Assembly: GCA_900095095.1 (NCBI GenBank)
Contig: FMBT01000359.1
Location: forward strand, 1 to 64,000
Length of the DNA stretch: 64,000 nt
Source of the DNA: Fragilariopsis cylindrus CCMP1102
Taxonomy: Eukaryota > Bacillariophyta > Bacillariophyceae > Bacillariales > Bacillariaceae
Direction: 5' to 3'
Positions 53,758 to 64,000 of this stretch are shown in pieces (the stretch's first letter is position 1; each line of letters starts with the position of its first letter). The notes beneath the pieces are model-generated. The model had not been told where the DNA came from and did no database searches. It saw only the letters and a list, made by a program, of their open reading frames with translations. A program made the position numbers and the translations under genes.

Positions 53758-54303
53758 ATGAAATTCTTTTTTCCTCACACCATTATCGTTATCGTTGTTT
53801 TCGGTATTGTCGTTTCAATCAGTACTACGGTCTCCGCATTTGCAACCGTCCTCCGATCGATCTGCCATAATCATGGCAAGCATGAAGTCAAACTCGACAT
53901 GGTCGCAGCAATGAATCGACGTAATGCGATTTTTAATACTGCTACTGCTGTTACTGCTGCAACTACAATGACCACTACTATTCCACCAGCCTTTGCACTT
54001 AACTCTGAACCAGCCGATAATGAAATTGTGAAGGAACAAAGACAGGTCACCGATAAGCTTGACATAAACAATGCACCTGTTGCCGATTATATGCAATTAC
54101 GCGGGATGTATCCAACAATTGGTGGTAAAATTTCGAATGGAGGTCCATATTCTTCTATGAAAGATGTCTACAAGTTACAATCATTAAGTAAGGAAGAAAA
54201 ATCCACAGTCAAGAAGTATGAGAAATTTTTAACGGCAACTCCATCCACGGGATTAGATACTATGCGTGGCAGGGATCCCTATCGTAGAAATTTTAACAAG
54301 TAG
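53758..54303 (+). CDS. psbU: Photosystem II extrinsic protein PsbU, nuclear-encoded
   Basis: 181 residues from MKFFFPHT. The leader has three steps: a signal peptide with VVSISTTVSAF|AT (classic diatom plastid motif), a short basic transit segment, then MNRRNAIF with twin Arg, a hydrophobic stretch and PPAFA, a thylakoid lumen signal. The mature protein, about 100 residues, starts near LNSEPAD. It has KLDINNAPVADYMQLRGMYPTIGGKI and GPYSSMKDVYKL, read here in pieces, the helix-hairpin-helix signature of PsbU, and ends DPYRRNFNK. PsbU (about 12 kDa) sits on the lumenal face of photosystem II near the manganese cluster and stabilises oxygen evolution in cyanobacteria, red algae and red-lineage plastids. 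In diatoms the gene is nuclear, consistent with this leader. Confidence 0.95.
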   Translation: MKFFFPHTIIVIVVFGIVVSISTTVSAFATVLRSICHNHGKHEVKLDMVAAMNRRNAIFNTATAVTAATTMTTTIPPAFALNSEPADNEIVKEQRQVTDKLDINNAPVADYMQLRGMYPTIGGKISNGGPYSSMKDVYKLQSLSKEEKSTVKKYEKFLTATPSTGLDTMRGRDPYRRNFNK

Positions 54304-55235
54304 TAGTAATGAAATGACGACGATAACGTCGATTTGACATCCTACATGACATCAGTAGTAAGAGAAATAGTAGCAATGTTATCTACCAGCTTAATAGACT
54401 ACCTGGTACGGTTCAATGATATCTTTGTTTGTTAACTTTGTTACATAGCCATTACCAACTAAGACATTCTATAGAATCTTCATCAACTAATATATCATAT
54501 AGAATCTTTATCAACTACGTAAGGCAAAAGTTTTTCTGCTCCTTTTCGTTGTGTCTTTTCGTCTTGTATTGTTGTATAACTTGTAATGAAGAATTATATG
54601 AGATACAAGTAATTAAGATAGATGCAATTCTGAACTGGATCGCCGTAAGGAAAAAAAATACACCGAACCCTTTGTAGAAAAGTTGCATGCAAATATTAAC
54701 GTTAATTGATTATTTATCTTATTTTACTGTATTAGTGCATGCCCCTACCCGCTCGACGACTTTAGACGTCTCATATATGGAATTCCCCTAAGACTGATTG
54801 GGGACTGAGTCCCAGCTTCATTTTCATAAATTGATGGTGAGGACTTTCATAATTTGATGATAATAACGCAGGACTTGGCGAGACTGGTTTGTATGTGTCA
54901 TGCACTGACGACGATGAGGACGAATCATCGTCTGAAAAAACGAATACGACGACAACGCCTGCTGTGGGCTTATGTGACGAATCAATGAGGGACTAGGTGT
55001 GCATATTTTCTTCCTAGTTGACCTGACATTGTAATCATCGACCATATCAATAGAATCCCCCTGGTATTGAATGATATTTTTGTTGCATCTATGTCTATAG
55101 TAGCACGTCTTTCAGGGAATATTTCTTTTACCATCGAACTCTGACTCAATCTTGATGTAGAAGTAGAACATAATGATTGAGTTGGGTTGACAGGATGATA
55201 ATACCTAGAGGCATCGTCATAACCAATCGTCTCAT
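54304..55235. other. Convergent 3' regions, no gene seen
   Basis: About 930 bp after psbU (+) and after the end of the disordered-protein gene (-). It contains two imperfect copies of ATATAGAATCTT-like sequence near 54463-54507 (CTATAGAATCTTCATCAACTA and ATATAGAATCTTTATCAACTA read in part). No coding region is recognised. Confidence 0.45.
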
Positions 55236-57533
55236 CTATCTCATATTTTCTTGTGTATGGTGATTTTCAACATTATCAGTGACTCTAGAGCGTGCACTAT
55301 TCATACTAGACGTGGTATTGTTGAGAGACATCGATTCACTTATGGAACCTGGAACGCGGATCTGGTTCTCTCTTAAACTATCTCTTAATGAGATATATTT
55401 CTTGATAAGACTCCTGCGGCCAGCGGGAGTCCTTGCCAACGAAGATATATCTGTATCATTAGATACACAGCTTGTAGAGAGCTCGTGGATAAATTCCTTG
55501 TCGGGAGATGCAGTCACAGGAAGGGTAGACTGATACGTCAAATCGGTCATGACTGGATAGATCGAACTATCTTGTTTCGTGCAAGCATTGCTCTCGATTG
55601 GGGGGTCTTCTTTCACAATAGCAGACCTATTATCAAGATTCTCAGTGCCGTTGCATGTACTCGATGCTGAACATAATCTTTCAGTAACACATTCCTCCTC
55701 ATCGAAGAGATATGATTCTTCCTTGATATTCGAACCAAGAAGAAGATTTTTAGAAGCTTCCTCAGTAATAGCTCGAACTTGCACCTTGGCTTGTAGTTTT
55801 CTATCCCTTGATGAAACCTCAAATGGTCGATCTGGTGTCGCAGTCGTGCTAGTATCAACCTCTTCATTTTTGCGTGACTCTTGAACATTTTTCACATTCC
55901 TGAGACTTTTATTCGTTTTACCTGCATTGTCTTGAAACAAATCAGAAGATGTTTCGTCGGCATAACATGTCGTTTGAAAATATCCCCCGGATTCTCTTCG
56001 TGAAAATTCCACACATACTTTAGGTTCAAAATTCTCACATACTTCATGAGACGAAGTAGCTGGAAAATTTCGATGGTCCATAGATTGGTTTTGGTAACTT
56101 CATCTAAACTTGGGCGTCCGAATAAAGTGCGGAGACTCACATCCATCTAAATGACTACCCAACGAGGATACAATTTCATCCTCAACGACGATGTCTTTCG
56201 GCTGGGATGTAATTTCCGTTGTGATCTTATTGGACTTAGATCCTTGGGGACTTTTTAGATACCGAGAAGTGAGTCTTCGGAGAGTACGCGGTAGTGATCG
56301 AGATCTTTTCTTTGCATCATCAAAAGTTGAAATATCATTATTCTTAACCTTAGGACTCCCAGTATTATTATTATTTCGATTACCATCGGCAGTCATCCAA
56401 GGTATCATATTAGTCCGTGATCGTCTGGGCGTATTTCTGCCTGTACTTCTTCCCCGTAGTCTTGGCGAAGACTCTACTTTCACTGGTCCTTCTCTAATGT
56501 CCATCTCCTTTTCTCCATATCGTCTGGGCGTAGTTCTGCTTATACTTCTTCCCCGTAATCTTGGCGAAGGCTCTTCTTTCACTGGTCCTTCTCTAATTTC
56601 CGTCTCCTTTTCTCCATACACTACTTCAACGTCTCGATCATCCGGTAAGACAGCAACCGATATGCTGCTGCTAGTACTACGAGACTTCGTCCCAACTTTC
56701 TTTCCAGCTGGTTCTACAGGAATTTTTGGTGTATCATCATTGTTCACACCAAATTTGATACCATCCGGTTCGGAGGACGATAGGACCACCTCGTAACCAT
56801 CAGGGTAGTCGTTCATGTTACAAGTCTCTTCTCCTCGCTGAGAAGTATAATACGACATCACATTATTGTTTCCTTTTTTGGTGGGAGGTGAATCCCATCT
56901 TCTACCGATTGGTTCAGATCCAGATGATGAAATATTCGTCAAATTCATATCCATATTCATATCCATATCCATACATTTATTTTGATTTTGTTGAGATGGT
57001 TGTTTCTTCTTAGACTGTTGATGATGAAAATTGTCAGATTTTGTCACTAGTTGACCCTCATCAGTAATTTGCACTATAATATGCTGATGACAACTCGCCT
57101 CGTCATCGGGCCATTGAGCAGAAATATCTTGTATATTCTCAATTCTGTTGTCGAAGGAGTTAGATGCAGGAGGGTCTTTCGAATCGACGAATTGTGAATC
57201 TCTTGTAAGGCCACTAACAACTGTTTGAATATCATATTCTTCAGATATTCCAACTAATTCGCCATTACTATTATTGCTATTACTATTATTTTTGCTCTTG
57301 TTGTTGCCTTTCTGATTTTTATTAAACATGCTATTAAATCCAGAAGTAAATGAGGTTCCTCCCATACTAAGATGTTTACTATAGCTGTAATCCCTGTCAT
57401 CACGATCCTCGTCTTGGCCGTTCGTTGAGATGTCTTTCAATACTCCTCGGCTCTTTTTATCTTTCTTATTAGACGAAGATTTCGATCCTAAGAATTTTTG
57501 GAGAAACATGTTACCACCGTTGGACTTTCTCAT
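55236..57533 (-). CDS. Long disordered basic protein with an internal repeat, function unknown
   Basis: Two exons: 57533-56141 and 56059-55236, giving 738 residues. The intron is 81 bp, GTGAGTCTC to TTTTCCAG, phase 1. Its length is a multiple of three and it contains an in-frame TGA, so splicing decides between 738 residues and a truncated form. The start is taken at MRKSNGGNMF; the open frame before it begins at TTG. The protein is Ser/Lys/Asn-rich with no folded domain that I recognise. A 36-residue unit (YGEKE-x-(E/D)IREGPVK-x5-SPRLRGRS) occurs twice at about 56425-56625. Basic patches such as RSLPRTLRRLTSRYLKSP and a conserved-looking end, ARTPAGRRSLIKKYISLRDSL, suggest binding to an acidic partner. 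A cytoskeletal or signalling scaffold is possible but unproven. Confidence 0.7.
56420..56625 (-). repeat. Tandem coding repeat, about 108 bp twice
   Basis: Two adjacent copies of the segment encoding REGPVK...SPRLRGRS and the TPRR end, with substitutions (ISRTTPRR against TGRNTPRR). It lies within exon 1 of the disordered-protein gene. Confidence 0.85.
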
Positions 57534-58136
57534 TGTCGTTCCCCTTTTTTGTATCTCTTGGTGAACAACCTTAGAGCTCGACAGTCGGATATGAGTAGGC
57601 TTTAAGAAGAGAGTGAGGTAGTGTGAACATAAAAGAACCAATCCTTTTTACAACTTGTAGGTTACCGTATACTAGTACCGCATCGATGCACTTTTTTTAA
57701 ATTTGATGAACAACCAATCTGCGTCCAATCCACCCTCAATAGCAATCGTTGAAGTGTGTATTAATCAACGATATTTTTGAATATTTATTATTTAACGAAG
57801 TGCACGCATAATAACGGTAAATCCCGTTGTTATATACGCATAGTAACGGTAAATACCGTTGGTATGCCCGCGCGCGACCAATAATTATTTTAGAGGAGAC
57901 AGATTTAGTGTTTTCGAGAGAGTCAAGTAATAATTGCGCGCTTATTAAAAATCACACGAGGAATGTTCATTGTGTGATGCTGTGTTTTCTTCATGATTCA
58001 TAACAATCATGGTTCCGACACAACCATCAATGCATGATCAATTACAGTAGCTCAAGCAAACCACCGAAACGAATACGAGTAGCTAGACTAGTAATACACA
58101 TTGTAATCACTACCATCAGCACCAACTAACTACAGT
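57534..58136. other. Divergent promoter region with palindromic direct repeats
   Basis: About 600 bp between the disordered-protein gene (-) and the nitronate monooxygenase gene (+). The structured part at 57803-57867 is listed separately. No ORF is supported. Confidence 0.5.
57803..57867. repeat. Two 32-bp direct copies, each with an inverted repeat
   Basis: The copies read CGCATAATAACGGTAAATCC and CGCATAGTAACGGTAAATAC at their starts and each continues CGTTG. In each, AACGG and CCGTT flank a 5-6 base spacer, making a short stem or a dyad-symmetric binding site. It lies about 270 bp before the start codon of the (+) gene and about 270 bp before that of the (-) gene, so a shared operator-like element is possible. 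Confidence 0.75.
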
Positions 58137-59309
58137 ATGCCGATCCGCACGAGAGTTACCGAGATGCTCGGAATTGAGTATCCCATCATTATGGGGTAAG
58201 TAAAAATAAGTTGTTGACGTCTGACGTCGTACCAGCTAGTCTTCGTCGTCGATTTGATCTGATTTGATTTGACAACATTCGTCATCATCTCATCGAAAGG
58301 ACAATATTTTTGCTTTCCTCTCTAATAACATAAATAAATACGGGACTCATAATACAAACAGTGGAATGACAGCAGTGGGTACACCGGAATTGGCGGCGGC
58401 TGTAAGTAATGCTGGTGGGTTGGGTATAATAGCAATCCATTCCGCTGGGTCTCCCGAGAAGGGTAGAGAATGGATTCGTCGTCTTCGACGATTAACATCC
58501 AAGCCATTTGGTGTCAACCTCACAATTTTACCAAGTATTGGTGCACCGTTACCATATGATGAATATTCCTCAGTTATTATTGAGGAGGGTGTGAAGATAG
58601 TTGAAACGGCTGGTAGTAGTCCAAAGAAATATATACAACGATTTAAAAATGCTGGTATTATCACAATACATAAATGTGTGACTATCCGACATGCACAATC
58701 AGCAGAAAAAATTGGTGTTGATATCATCTCCTCGATGGGATGGAATGTGCTGGACATCCGGGGGAGGAAGATATTGGAAATTTTGTGCTACAGGCCAAGG
58801 GTGCAAAAGTTTTAAAAACACCATTTGTTTGTTCGGGTGGTGTTGGTACTGGGAATCAAATTGCAGCAGCATTAGCTTTGGGATCGGATGGTGTGAATTG
58901 TGGTACCCGTTTTTGTGCAACAAAGGAATCAATCTGGCCAGATAGTTACAAAATGAGGATGGTGCAGGCGAATGAAACGGATACTGTTCTTATGTTACGT
59001 CGGCTTCGTAATACAAGTAGAGTATTTAAAAATGATGTTGCGAAGGAGGTAGAACGGATTGAAAGTAAACAAGGAAAAGATTTCAAATTTTCGGATGTAC
59101 AACATCTAGTTAATGGTATACGTGGAAGGGAGGCAGAAAGAATGGGTGATGCTGATGGTGGAATTTGGTCTGCAGGACAGGTCATCGGATTGATCGATGA
59201 TATACCGACCGTCCAGGAATTAATGGATAAATTAGTGAAGGAGACTGAAGATGCTATCTGTTCTCGTCTATTTTTAATGGTAACTGCTACTAGAAAAAGT
59301 AGACTGTAA
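58137..59309 (+). CDS. Nitronate monooxygenase (2-nitropropane dioxygenase) with a frameshift
   Basis: Exon 1 is 58137-58195 (MPIRTRVTEMLGIEYPIIMG) and exon 2 begins at 58362 after a 166-bp phase-2 GT-AG intron. The join gives IMGGMTAVGTPELAAAVSNAGGLG, the FMN-binding opening of the family, read here in part. The frame then gives PFGVNLTILPS and AGIITIHKCV. At about 58729-58735 it breaks. The continuation, DGMECAGHPGEEDIG, VCSGGVGTGNQIAAALALG and GTRFCATKES, lies in another frame and runs to 59309. One missing base explains it. The enzyme oxidises alkyl nitronates using FMN and oxygen. As read the frame would end early, so this is either an inactivated allele or a sequence error. Everything else is intact. 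Confidence 0.85.
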
Positions 59310-59973
59310 TTTATAAAGTTATGAGTGATTCCCGTTGTAATTAAATCTATTAGAACAATCTTCCTTCATACTTAGTACGTACGTATGCATTTTTAGGAAA
59401 AAATTTTGGTTTTATTTTACTGTAGTATTGCACCATCGATTGTACAACGTAGCTATGGTTTTTAAATCCTCATTTGCGAGGAGTTCCTAATCGATCCACA
59501 ATGAGAAACAGAAACAAAAACACTACCATCAATTGCTCAATTAAAATCTAAACTATTGAATTCCTGTAATAGCCGTTGAAATCGTTCTATCAATAAACAT
59601 ACACAAAAAAGTTGTCGATTCATTATTATTATTTAGTATCATACCGTATTATATCGTTCATAATATGCATCACATGTAACTAATGATTGACTACTAATGA
59701 ATTTACTAATGATTGACACGAGCAAAGATCCCGGAACCAGCGCTGACACCACAGAGAGCACCGACGGAAGTGTTGGCAACGCCCGGAGAGGCACCCAACG
59801 CGGAGGATTCCGAGGAGACTGTTGGGAATTGTACTGAAGAGGAGCAGTCGAAAGGAACAACACCGAATCCAATGATGATAGATGATAATTATCAAGTAAT
59901 TATTGCCCTAGGCACAACTGCTGCACCTTTCCACAATGAAAACAGTTCAAACTCTCTCACAATCCGTATTAAT
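59310..59973. other. Convergent 3' regions, no gene seen
   Basis: About 660 bp between the nitronate monooxygenase (+) and the FAD oxidase (-). Short overlapping ORFs at 59639-60030 have no known domain. ACTAATGATTGAC occurs twice at 59679 and 59706. Confidence 0.5.
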
Positions 59974-62344
59974 TTAAAGCACCATCCAACCAACAAGAAG
60001 CGACGCCAACACCGTCACTGTCGCCGTTGAAAATGGTCCTTGGCATCCTGAATCCTCAGACGGGGGCGCCGTTTCCTCATCGTTGGGCTTAGACATGGCA
60101 CGAGTATTGCCAACGCAACGATTGCAGTCGAACATGTAGTTAGGATCAATCGTTTCTTTGATTCCCTCAAGGCGTTTAAGCAATTTTGTACCGAAGATCG
60201 CTTCTTGGAGTGAAATGCACTTCTCTTCTCGTTCCGCTTCTGTCCAGTTCATGGGACATGGCTTGGTCCAATCGCTCTTCAGTGGTCCTAGAGTGGCTGA
60301 GCTGGCGTGGTTTGAACCGAGGTACCCTGGGAAGTTGTCGCTGTCGGTAAAGTCGTACATTTCTGGAAGCCACTCGGAGTAAAAAGTCTCAGCATCCACC
60401 TCCTGGTCGAACGGTTTCATGTTGTAGCTCGCAATATACATAATTCCACCCCCACGATGAGCTTCTGACAACGTGTTGAGCTGATCAGAAGTATTGGGTC
60501 CCCCGAAGGCGTGATACGAGCGTGCGCCTGCTAGGAGACTGACTGCCTTGTCCTTGTTTGCAATCATCCATTTCTTGGGCAAAATAATATACTGCTCAGC
60601 GTTGTTTCCTGTAAGACCCACATCCATTCCAGTACTTTGAATTTTTCCTGCATATGGTCCCGGGGGGGGAATAGTGACCAATTCGGCATAGTCTTCAACC
60701 AAATCATTGCTTATTGCGCAGTCAGCAAACTCATTGATTTGTTCGTATGAGAGACCCCCATCATTGTGTAGTGTCTGGTTTCGGTCAACAATGAATGACA
60801 TCCATGCAGTAACAACCTTTTCACCAACACCCTCTCCGTAACAGATTTTAGATGAAATTTCATCTGGACTGCCACATCCGAGGGAATCATCCTCGTTTAG
60901 GCCGATGGCACTCGGATCCACCATTAAATTTACTATAAATTCGATTAGTGCCTTCTTTTGTGCTGACCCATCCACTGAACAAGGCCAAATTACAAAATTA
61001 AAAGGTAGCTGCTCCATCAACTGGAGGTGCATGGAAACAACAACACCCCACGTCCCACCAAGACCTCCTCGTTGGGCAAACCAAAGATCCTCAAAGTTTA
61101 CATCATCTTGGCAAGGACCCCAAGTTCCCGTCTCATCCTTACAAACTCCGGATACTTTTGTGGTCCGCGGATACACGAATCCATCCGCATCCTCCCAACT
61201 AGTAGGGCCAAATAGGACATGAAGACCACTAGGAAGTACCATTTCAATTTGAACAACATGGTCCACACCAAACCCATATTTCCTTCCTCCCGAGGTTCCA
61301 CCTAATCCTCCTTGCCACGTCCACCCCTGGGGAGAGACACTACCAGCGGCACCTCCTACAGCATGATATTTGTTGCCTTGCGGGGATTCGAAATTCTTAA
61401 CACTAGCAAACACGTCACTCCAATCTTCTCCCCCTGCTACATGGACGACGGCTGGTTTGTTTCTGGCGAGGGCGACCTTGCATGGCTGGTTGCTCAAGTC
61501 GTCTTCCATGACTGCATCTTGCTCATCGCTACATTCGACAATTCCAATTGACGAGAACTTCTCAAATTCCCTCATATTCAGGTGAAGTGTGTCCTTTTTG
61601 GTGGAAGAAGCAGTGAAGGAATGACCGCTGTTCTTGACTGAGACCTCAAGCGAGTGTTCCTTTGCGAAGTTGATGGCCGCCACAACATCTCCGGCATTTT
61701 GTGGGAACAGGACTGTCGACGGTAGGTCGTAGTTTGGATTATTGCTTTGATCGAACATAGAAAAGTCGTAGTATTCCATAAGCTCGACCCATGATGTTGA
61801 AATCTTCTCGCCCACGGTCGCGTCTTCGTCGCTGGCATCTAAGCCACAATTTTTGAGCGCACACACTGAATTCATCATGCAAACCCCAGAAGGCGTATCA
61901 AGTTTTAATACATAATCGTACCCCGGCATCGCTGGAGCACCTGCCTCAGAAGTGAGTGCGGTTGCGTTAAGCCCGTCTTTGATGGCAGGAATGCATTCAG
62001 TTTCATAGACAGACTCCGGAATCCCATCAAGAAGCACCGTAGAGGGATCCACCTTGGCCCTGAGATCGTCCCATGGCATATCAGAGAAGGCCAATTTGCG
62101 TGCGGTGTTTTGCACCTTCGTCACCTGAACATTTGTGGAAGAGAAAACAGAACAAGTTTATGCAATTCCATGAGTAATCATTGGTCACATTTAGAATCAA
62201 TTCGACGAAGAGAACAGATATAGTAAGAAAACTTACTGACAAGGCCGAGACATCACGTTCGTTGAGGGCATCAGCACCAAGAGCAAAACCACCTGACCCC
62301 GCGGTGAGGGCAAGAATGAGGAAGTTGTGAAAGAAGAATCTCAT
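59974..62344 (-). CDS. Secreted FAD-linked oxidase (PCMH/berberine-bridge type)
   Basis: Two exons: 62344-62237 and 62124-59974, with a 112-bp phase-0 GT-AG intron (donor GTAAGTTTT), giving 752 residues. Exon 1 encodes the signal peptide (MRFFFHNFLILALTAGSGGFALGA, given in part). The FAD-binding domain shows STVLFPQNAGDVVAAINFA, then VKNSGHSFTASST, with His204 in the position of the covalent flavin attachment, VHVAGGEDWSDVF, and GWTWQGGLGGTSGGRKYG; no Cys is seen at the second covalent site of bicovalent enzymes. Later blocks include FEDLWFAQRGGLGGTWGVV and, near the end, LKRLEGIKETIDPNYMFDCN, the typical closing region. The family oxidises sugars, alcohols or lactones using oxygen; the substrate is not predictable. 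The last 18 residues are hydrophobic (TVTVLASLLVGWMVL), suggesting membrane or GPI attachment. Confidence 0.9.
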
Positions 62345-63117
62345 GATAGTTATCTTATTTCCGATGAAGTATTGTAGTAGTTGTTCACTTTCGAAAAACA
62401 GAAGATTCAATTTTTATGATCATTTCGAATGATCACGACAGATTAAATTCATTTTGAAGAACGCAATTTCATCATTAAAGATAATAAATAATCCGTTCTA
62501 CCGCAGCAACAGCAACAGCAGCTGGTGGGGCTGCCGACACTAAAGCTGACAGGGTCGATGGTGCCTGGTGGTGCTAATAATAGTCTATTATGTGACCGTG
62601 AACGTGAACTACAACATCACGTGAACTACAACAATTCGAAGAAGTAGAAGAAATAAGCAGCAGTTTCCAATACCGTATTATGTCCAATAGAAATGTTAGA
62701 TCCTCGTAATACACAGTACCAACGAAGTCAAAAATTTCACTGAGTATCGGAAGAATTAAAAAAAATCCCACGATTAAAAAATTACGATTCAGTTGGAACT
62801 AATTTAGCTGTTTTCAGTACTTCGTCTCTACGTGTATCTCCACGCATATCTTTCTACCGGCCTTCGTTAGATATATTCGTTGAAGTAAGACGAGCAGAAC
62901 TCACCTGTTAAATCGTCGTCCAAAATCGAAATCGCTTGTGCCTAAAATCAGTGTTCTCAATCAGAGATCGTACCTGCCTCCTTGTTGGAATGACTAATTG
63001 CCTGTCAACACAACTGTGTTCAAAGTCTAAGTCAAAGTTTAAGTCTAAGTGAGTCAAAGTCAAATTCAATAGAAATAGCAAGACTGTAAAGAAGATACAA
63101 AGTAAACTATTGGAATA
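62345..63117. other. Divergent promoter region
   Basis: About 770 bp between the FAD oxidase (-) and the alpha-kinase gene (+). It contains a CAGCAACAGCAACAGCAGC run (62503-62521) and an AAGTCTAAGTCAAAGTTTAAG tract (63020-63070, loose 6-bp repeats). No gene is supported. Confidence 0.5.
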
Positions 63118-63930
63118 ATGTCAAACTCGTCCGCTGCACGAACTAATTTATCCTCGTTGGATGTCAGAATCTCTAGTAGAAAACTTGGAGAGGGTGCATT
63201 CCGGATATGTCACGAGGGCACATATATAGGAGGGAACCGCAACAGTCAAGAAGCTGCATGTAAACGATTCAAACCAAAATGGAGATCGATGGAAGCAGAA
63301 TACTTTGCTAGTGACTTTTTTATAGCTGATACTGCTATCCGATATGCTGAATGTTGGAATAATTTCTGTGATCATGATGAAATTATTTTAATTACCAAAG
63401 GTCATATCATTACATCCAATAGTGGTATTCAATACTTAGCAGAGCCATTGATACGTAATTTCAAAAAGTTTACATCCAATTCTGGTTGGATTTTAAACGA
63501 ATCCTGTTGGACTATTGAAGCAATGGAGGCATTTAGTCACTACACCTATCATGCATCCAATGGAGAACTTATCGTATGTGATTTACAGGGACGGTATCGT
63601 GATAATCGTCGATTTCGTAATGGCAAATCACGATTCGAATTGACCGATGTAGCAATATGTTCTGGATCAAGATCGTACGGACCAACGGATTTATCCGAAA
63701 AGGGTATCGAATCTTTCTTTGCCAATCATGAATGTAATCAATTTTGTAACATTAATGAACATTGGAGGAGACCATCGTATCCACAACGGTGGTTTCCTAA
63801 AAGTAGTGCTACCTCAATGTTCTCATCATCTGTTTCGTACAAGCTACAATCGACGGATCGTACTCAATTCCGACTTGGAGGAATGGGTAATATCATTGAA
63901 GAAGAAGATAGCGACAGCGATTATTACTAG
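63118..63930 (+). CDS. Small alpha-kinase (atypical serine/threonine kinase)
   Basis: 270 residues, single exon, with no signal peptide. It is almost entirely the catalytic domain. LGEGAFRICHEGTY matches the N-lobe glycine region of alpha-kinases; AACKRFKP carries the probable ATP-binding Lys; IQYLAEPLI is the linker region; AFSHYTYHASNGELIVCDLQG contains the catalytic Asp block; and ELTDVAICS, SYGPTDLSEKGIESFF and HECNQFCN follow, the last being the His/Cys zinc site that stabilises this fold. Members include myosin heavy chain kinases and eEF2 kinase. Here there are no WD40 or Sel1 partner domains, so the substrate is unknown. The tail is acidic (EEEDSDSDYY). All motifs expected for activity are seen. 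Confidence 0.9.
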   Translation: MSNSSAARTNLSSLDVRISSRKLGEGAFRICHEGTYIGGNRNSQEAACKRFKPKWRSMEAEYFASDFFIADTAIRYAECWNNFCDHDEIILITKGHIITSNSGIQYLAEPLIRNFKKFTSNSGWILNESCWTIEAMEAFSHYTYHASNGELIVCDLQGRYRDNRRFRNGKSRFELTDVAICSGSRSYGPTDLSEKGIESFFANHECNQFCNINEHWRRPSYPQRWFPKSSATSMFSSSVSYKLQSTDRTQFRLGGMGNIIEEEDSDSDYY

Positions 63931-63957
63931 TTACATATGTGTATGTACATATATGTA

Positions 63958-63998
63958 TGTATTTAGCATTTAGCATTTAGCATTTAGTATTTAGTATA
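63958..63998 (+). repeat. Seven-base tandem repeat at the window edge
   Basis: ATTTAGC units occur three to four times and are followed by ATTTAGT variants. The array runs off the end of the window or ends there. Confidence 0.8.
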
Positions 63999-64000
63999 TG

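Noticed and set aside
56100-56102. In-frame TGA as a selenocysteine or readthrough site
   Set aside because: It lies inside a well-formed 81-bp GT-AG intron whose removal keeps the frame.
63958-63998. Telomere-like sequence (TTTAGGG-type)
   Set aside because: The units read ATTTAGC/ATTTAGT, only a few copies, next to an ordinary gene; it is a simple microsatellite.

Overview
The window is nuclear DNA from a diatom or a very close stramenopile alga. The genes have short spliceosomal introns (about 80-250 bp, GT-AG, most donors reading GTAAGT or GTGAGT). Several products carry the two-part plastid leader of secondary plastids, in which a signal peptide is cut at an A-F type site (VSAF, VVAF, VNAF, VEAF). 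One product is PsbU. The intergenic DNA is AT-rich with many CAN/GAN microsatellites, and a Ty1/copia element is present. I see no tRNA, rRNA or CRISPR array.

Layout, left to right. 1-12.5 kb: a divergent 520-bp repeat; an ER J-domain protein with lectin-like repeats (+); five degenerate tandem repeats; a rhomboid protease (-); a glutamine-rich NF-YA factor (+, spliced); a small secreted Thr/Ser/Pro protein (-); and an inverted copy of the first repeat. 12.5-20 kb: a lumen-targeted DUF1499 protein (+), a single-pass membrane protein (-, spliced), a plastid-targeted SbmA/ABCD-type ABC transporter (+, three exons) and a 138-residue orphan protein (-, spliced).

20.4-28.6 kb: an almost complete copia-type LTR retrotransposon on the minus strand. 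It has 260-bp LTRs differing at one base, a primer site matching the anticodon half of initiator tRNA-Met, a purine tract, gag and pol in one frame separated by one UGA, a frameshift inside integrase and a 479-bp tandem duplication at the start of gag. It ends 47 bp before the ATG of an ankyrin-repeat gene.

28.7-45 kb: the ankyrin protein (+), an Alba-domain nucleic-acid-binding protein (-), a secreted four-exon protein with 54-bp repeats, a MopE-like motif and hyalin-like segments (+), a Grc3/NOL9 polynucleotide kinase for rRNA processing (+), and a 1,738-residue membrane protein with two PqiA/LetA-like modules after a long lumenal part (-). 45-64 kb: a plastid-leader SET protein (+), a DUF6940-like protein (+), a CRAL-TRIO (Sec14) protein (-, three exons), an arrestin-fold protein with a shifted C-terminus (-), PsbU (+), a disordered basic protein with a stop-containing 81-bp intron (-), a nitronate monooxygenase with a one-base frameshift (+), a secreted FAD-linked oxidase (-) and a small alpha-kinase (+).

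The genes are monocistronic neighbours, not an operon. Common threads are plastid targeting (PsbU, DUF1499, ABC transporter, SET protein) and membrane lipid handling (PqiA-like protein, Sec14 protein). The observations most worth following are the PqiA-like fusion, the half-tRNA primed copia element with a membrane-spanning Pol N-terminus, and the two frameshifted genes.
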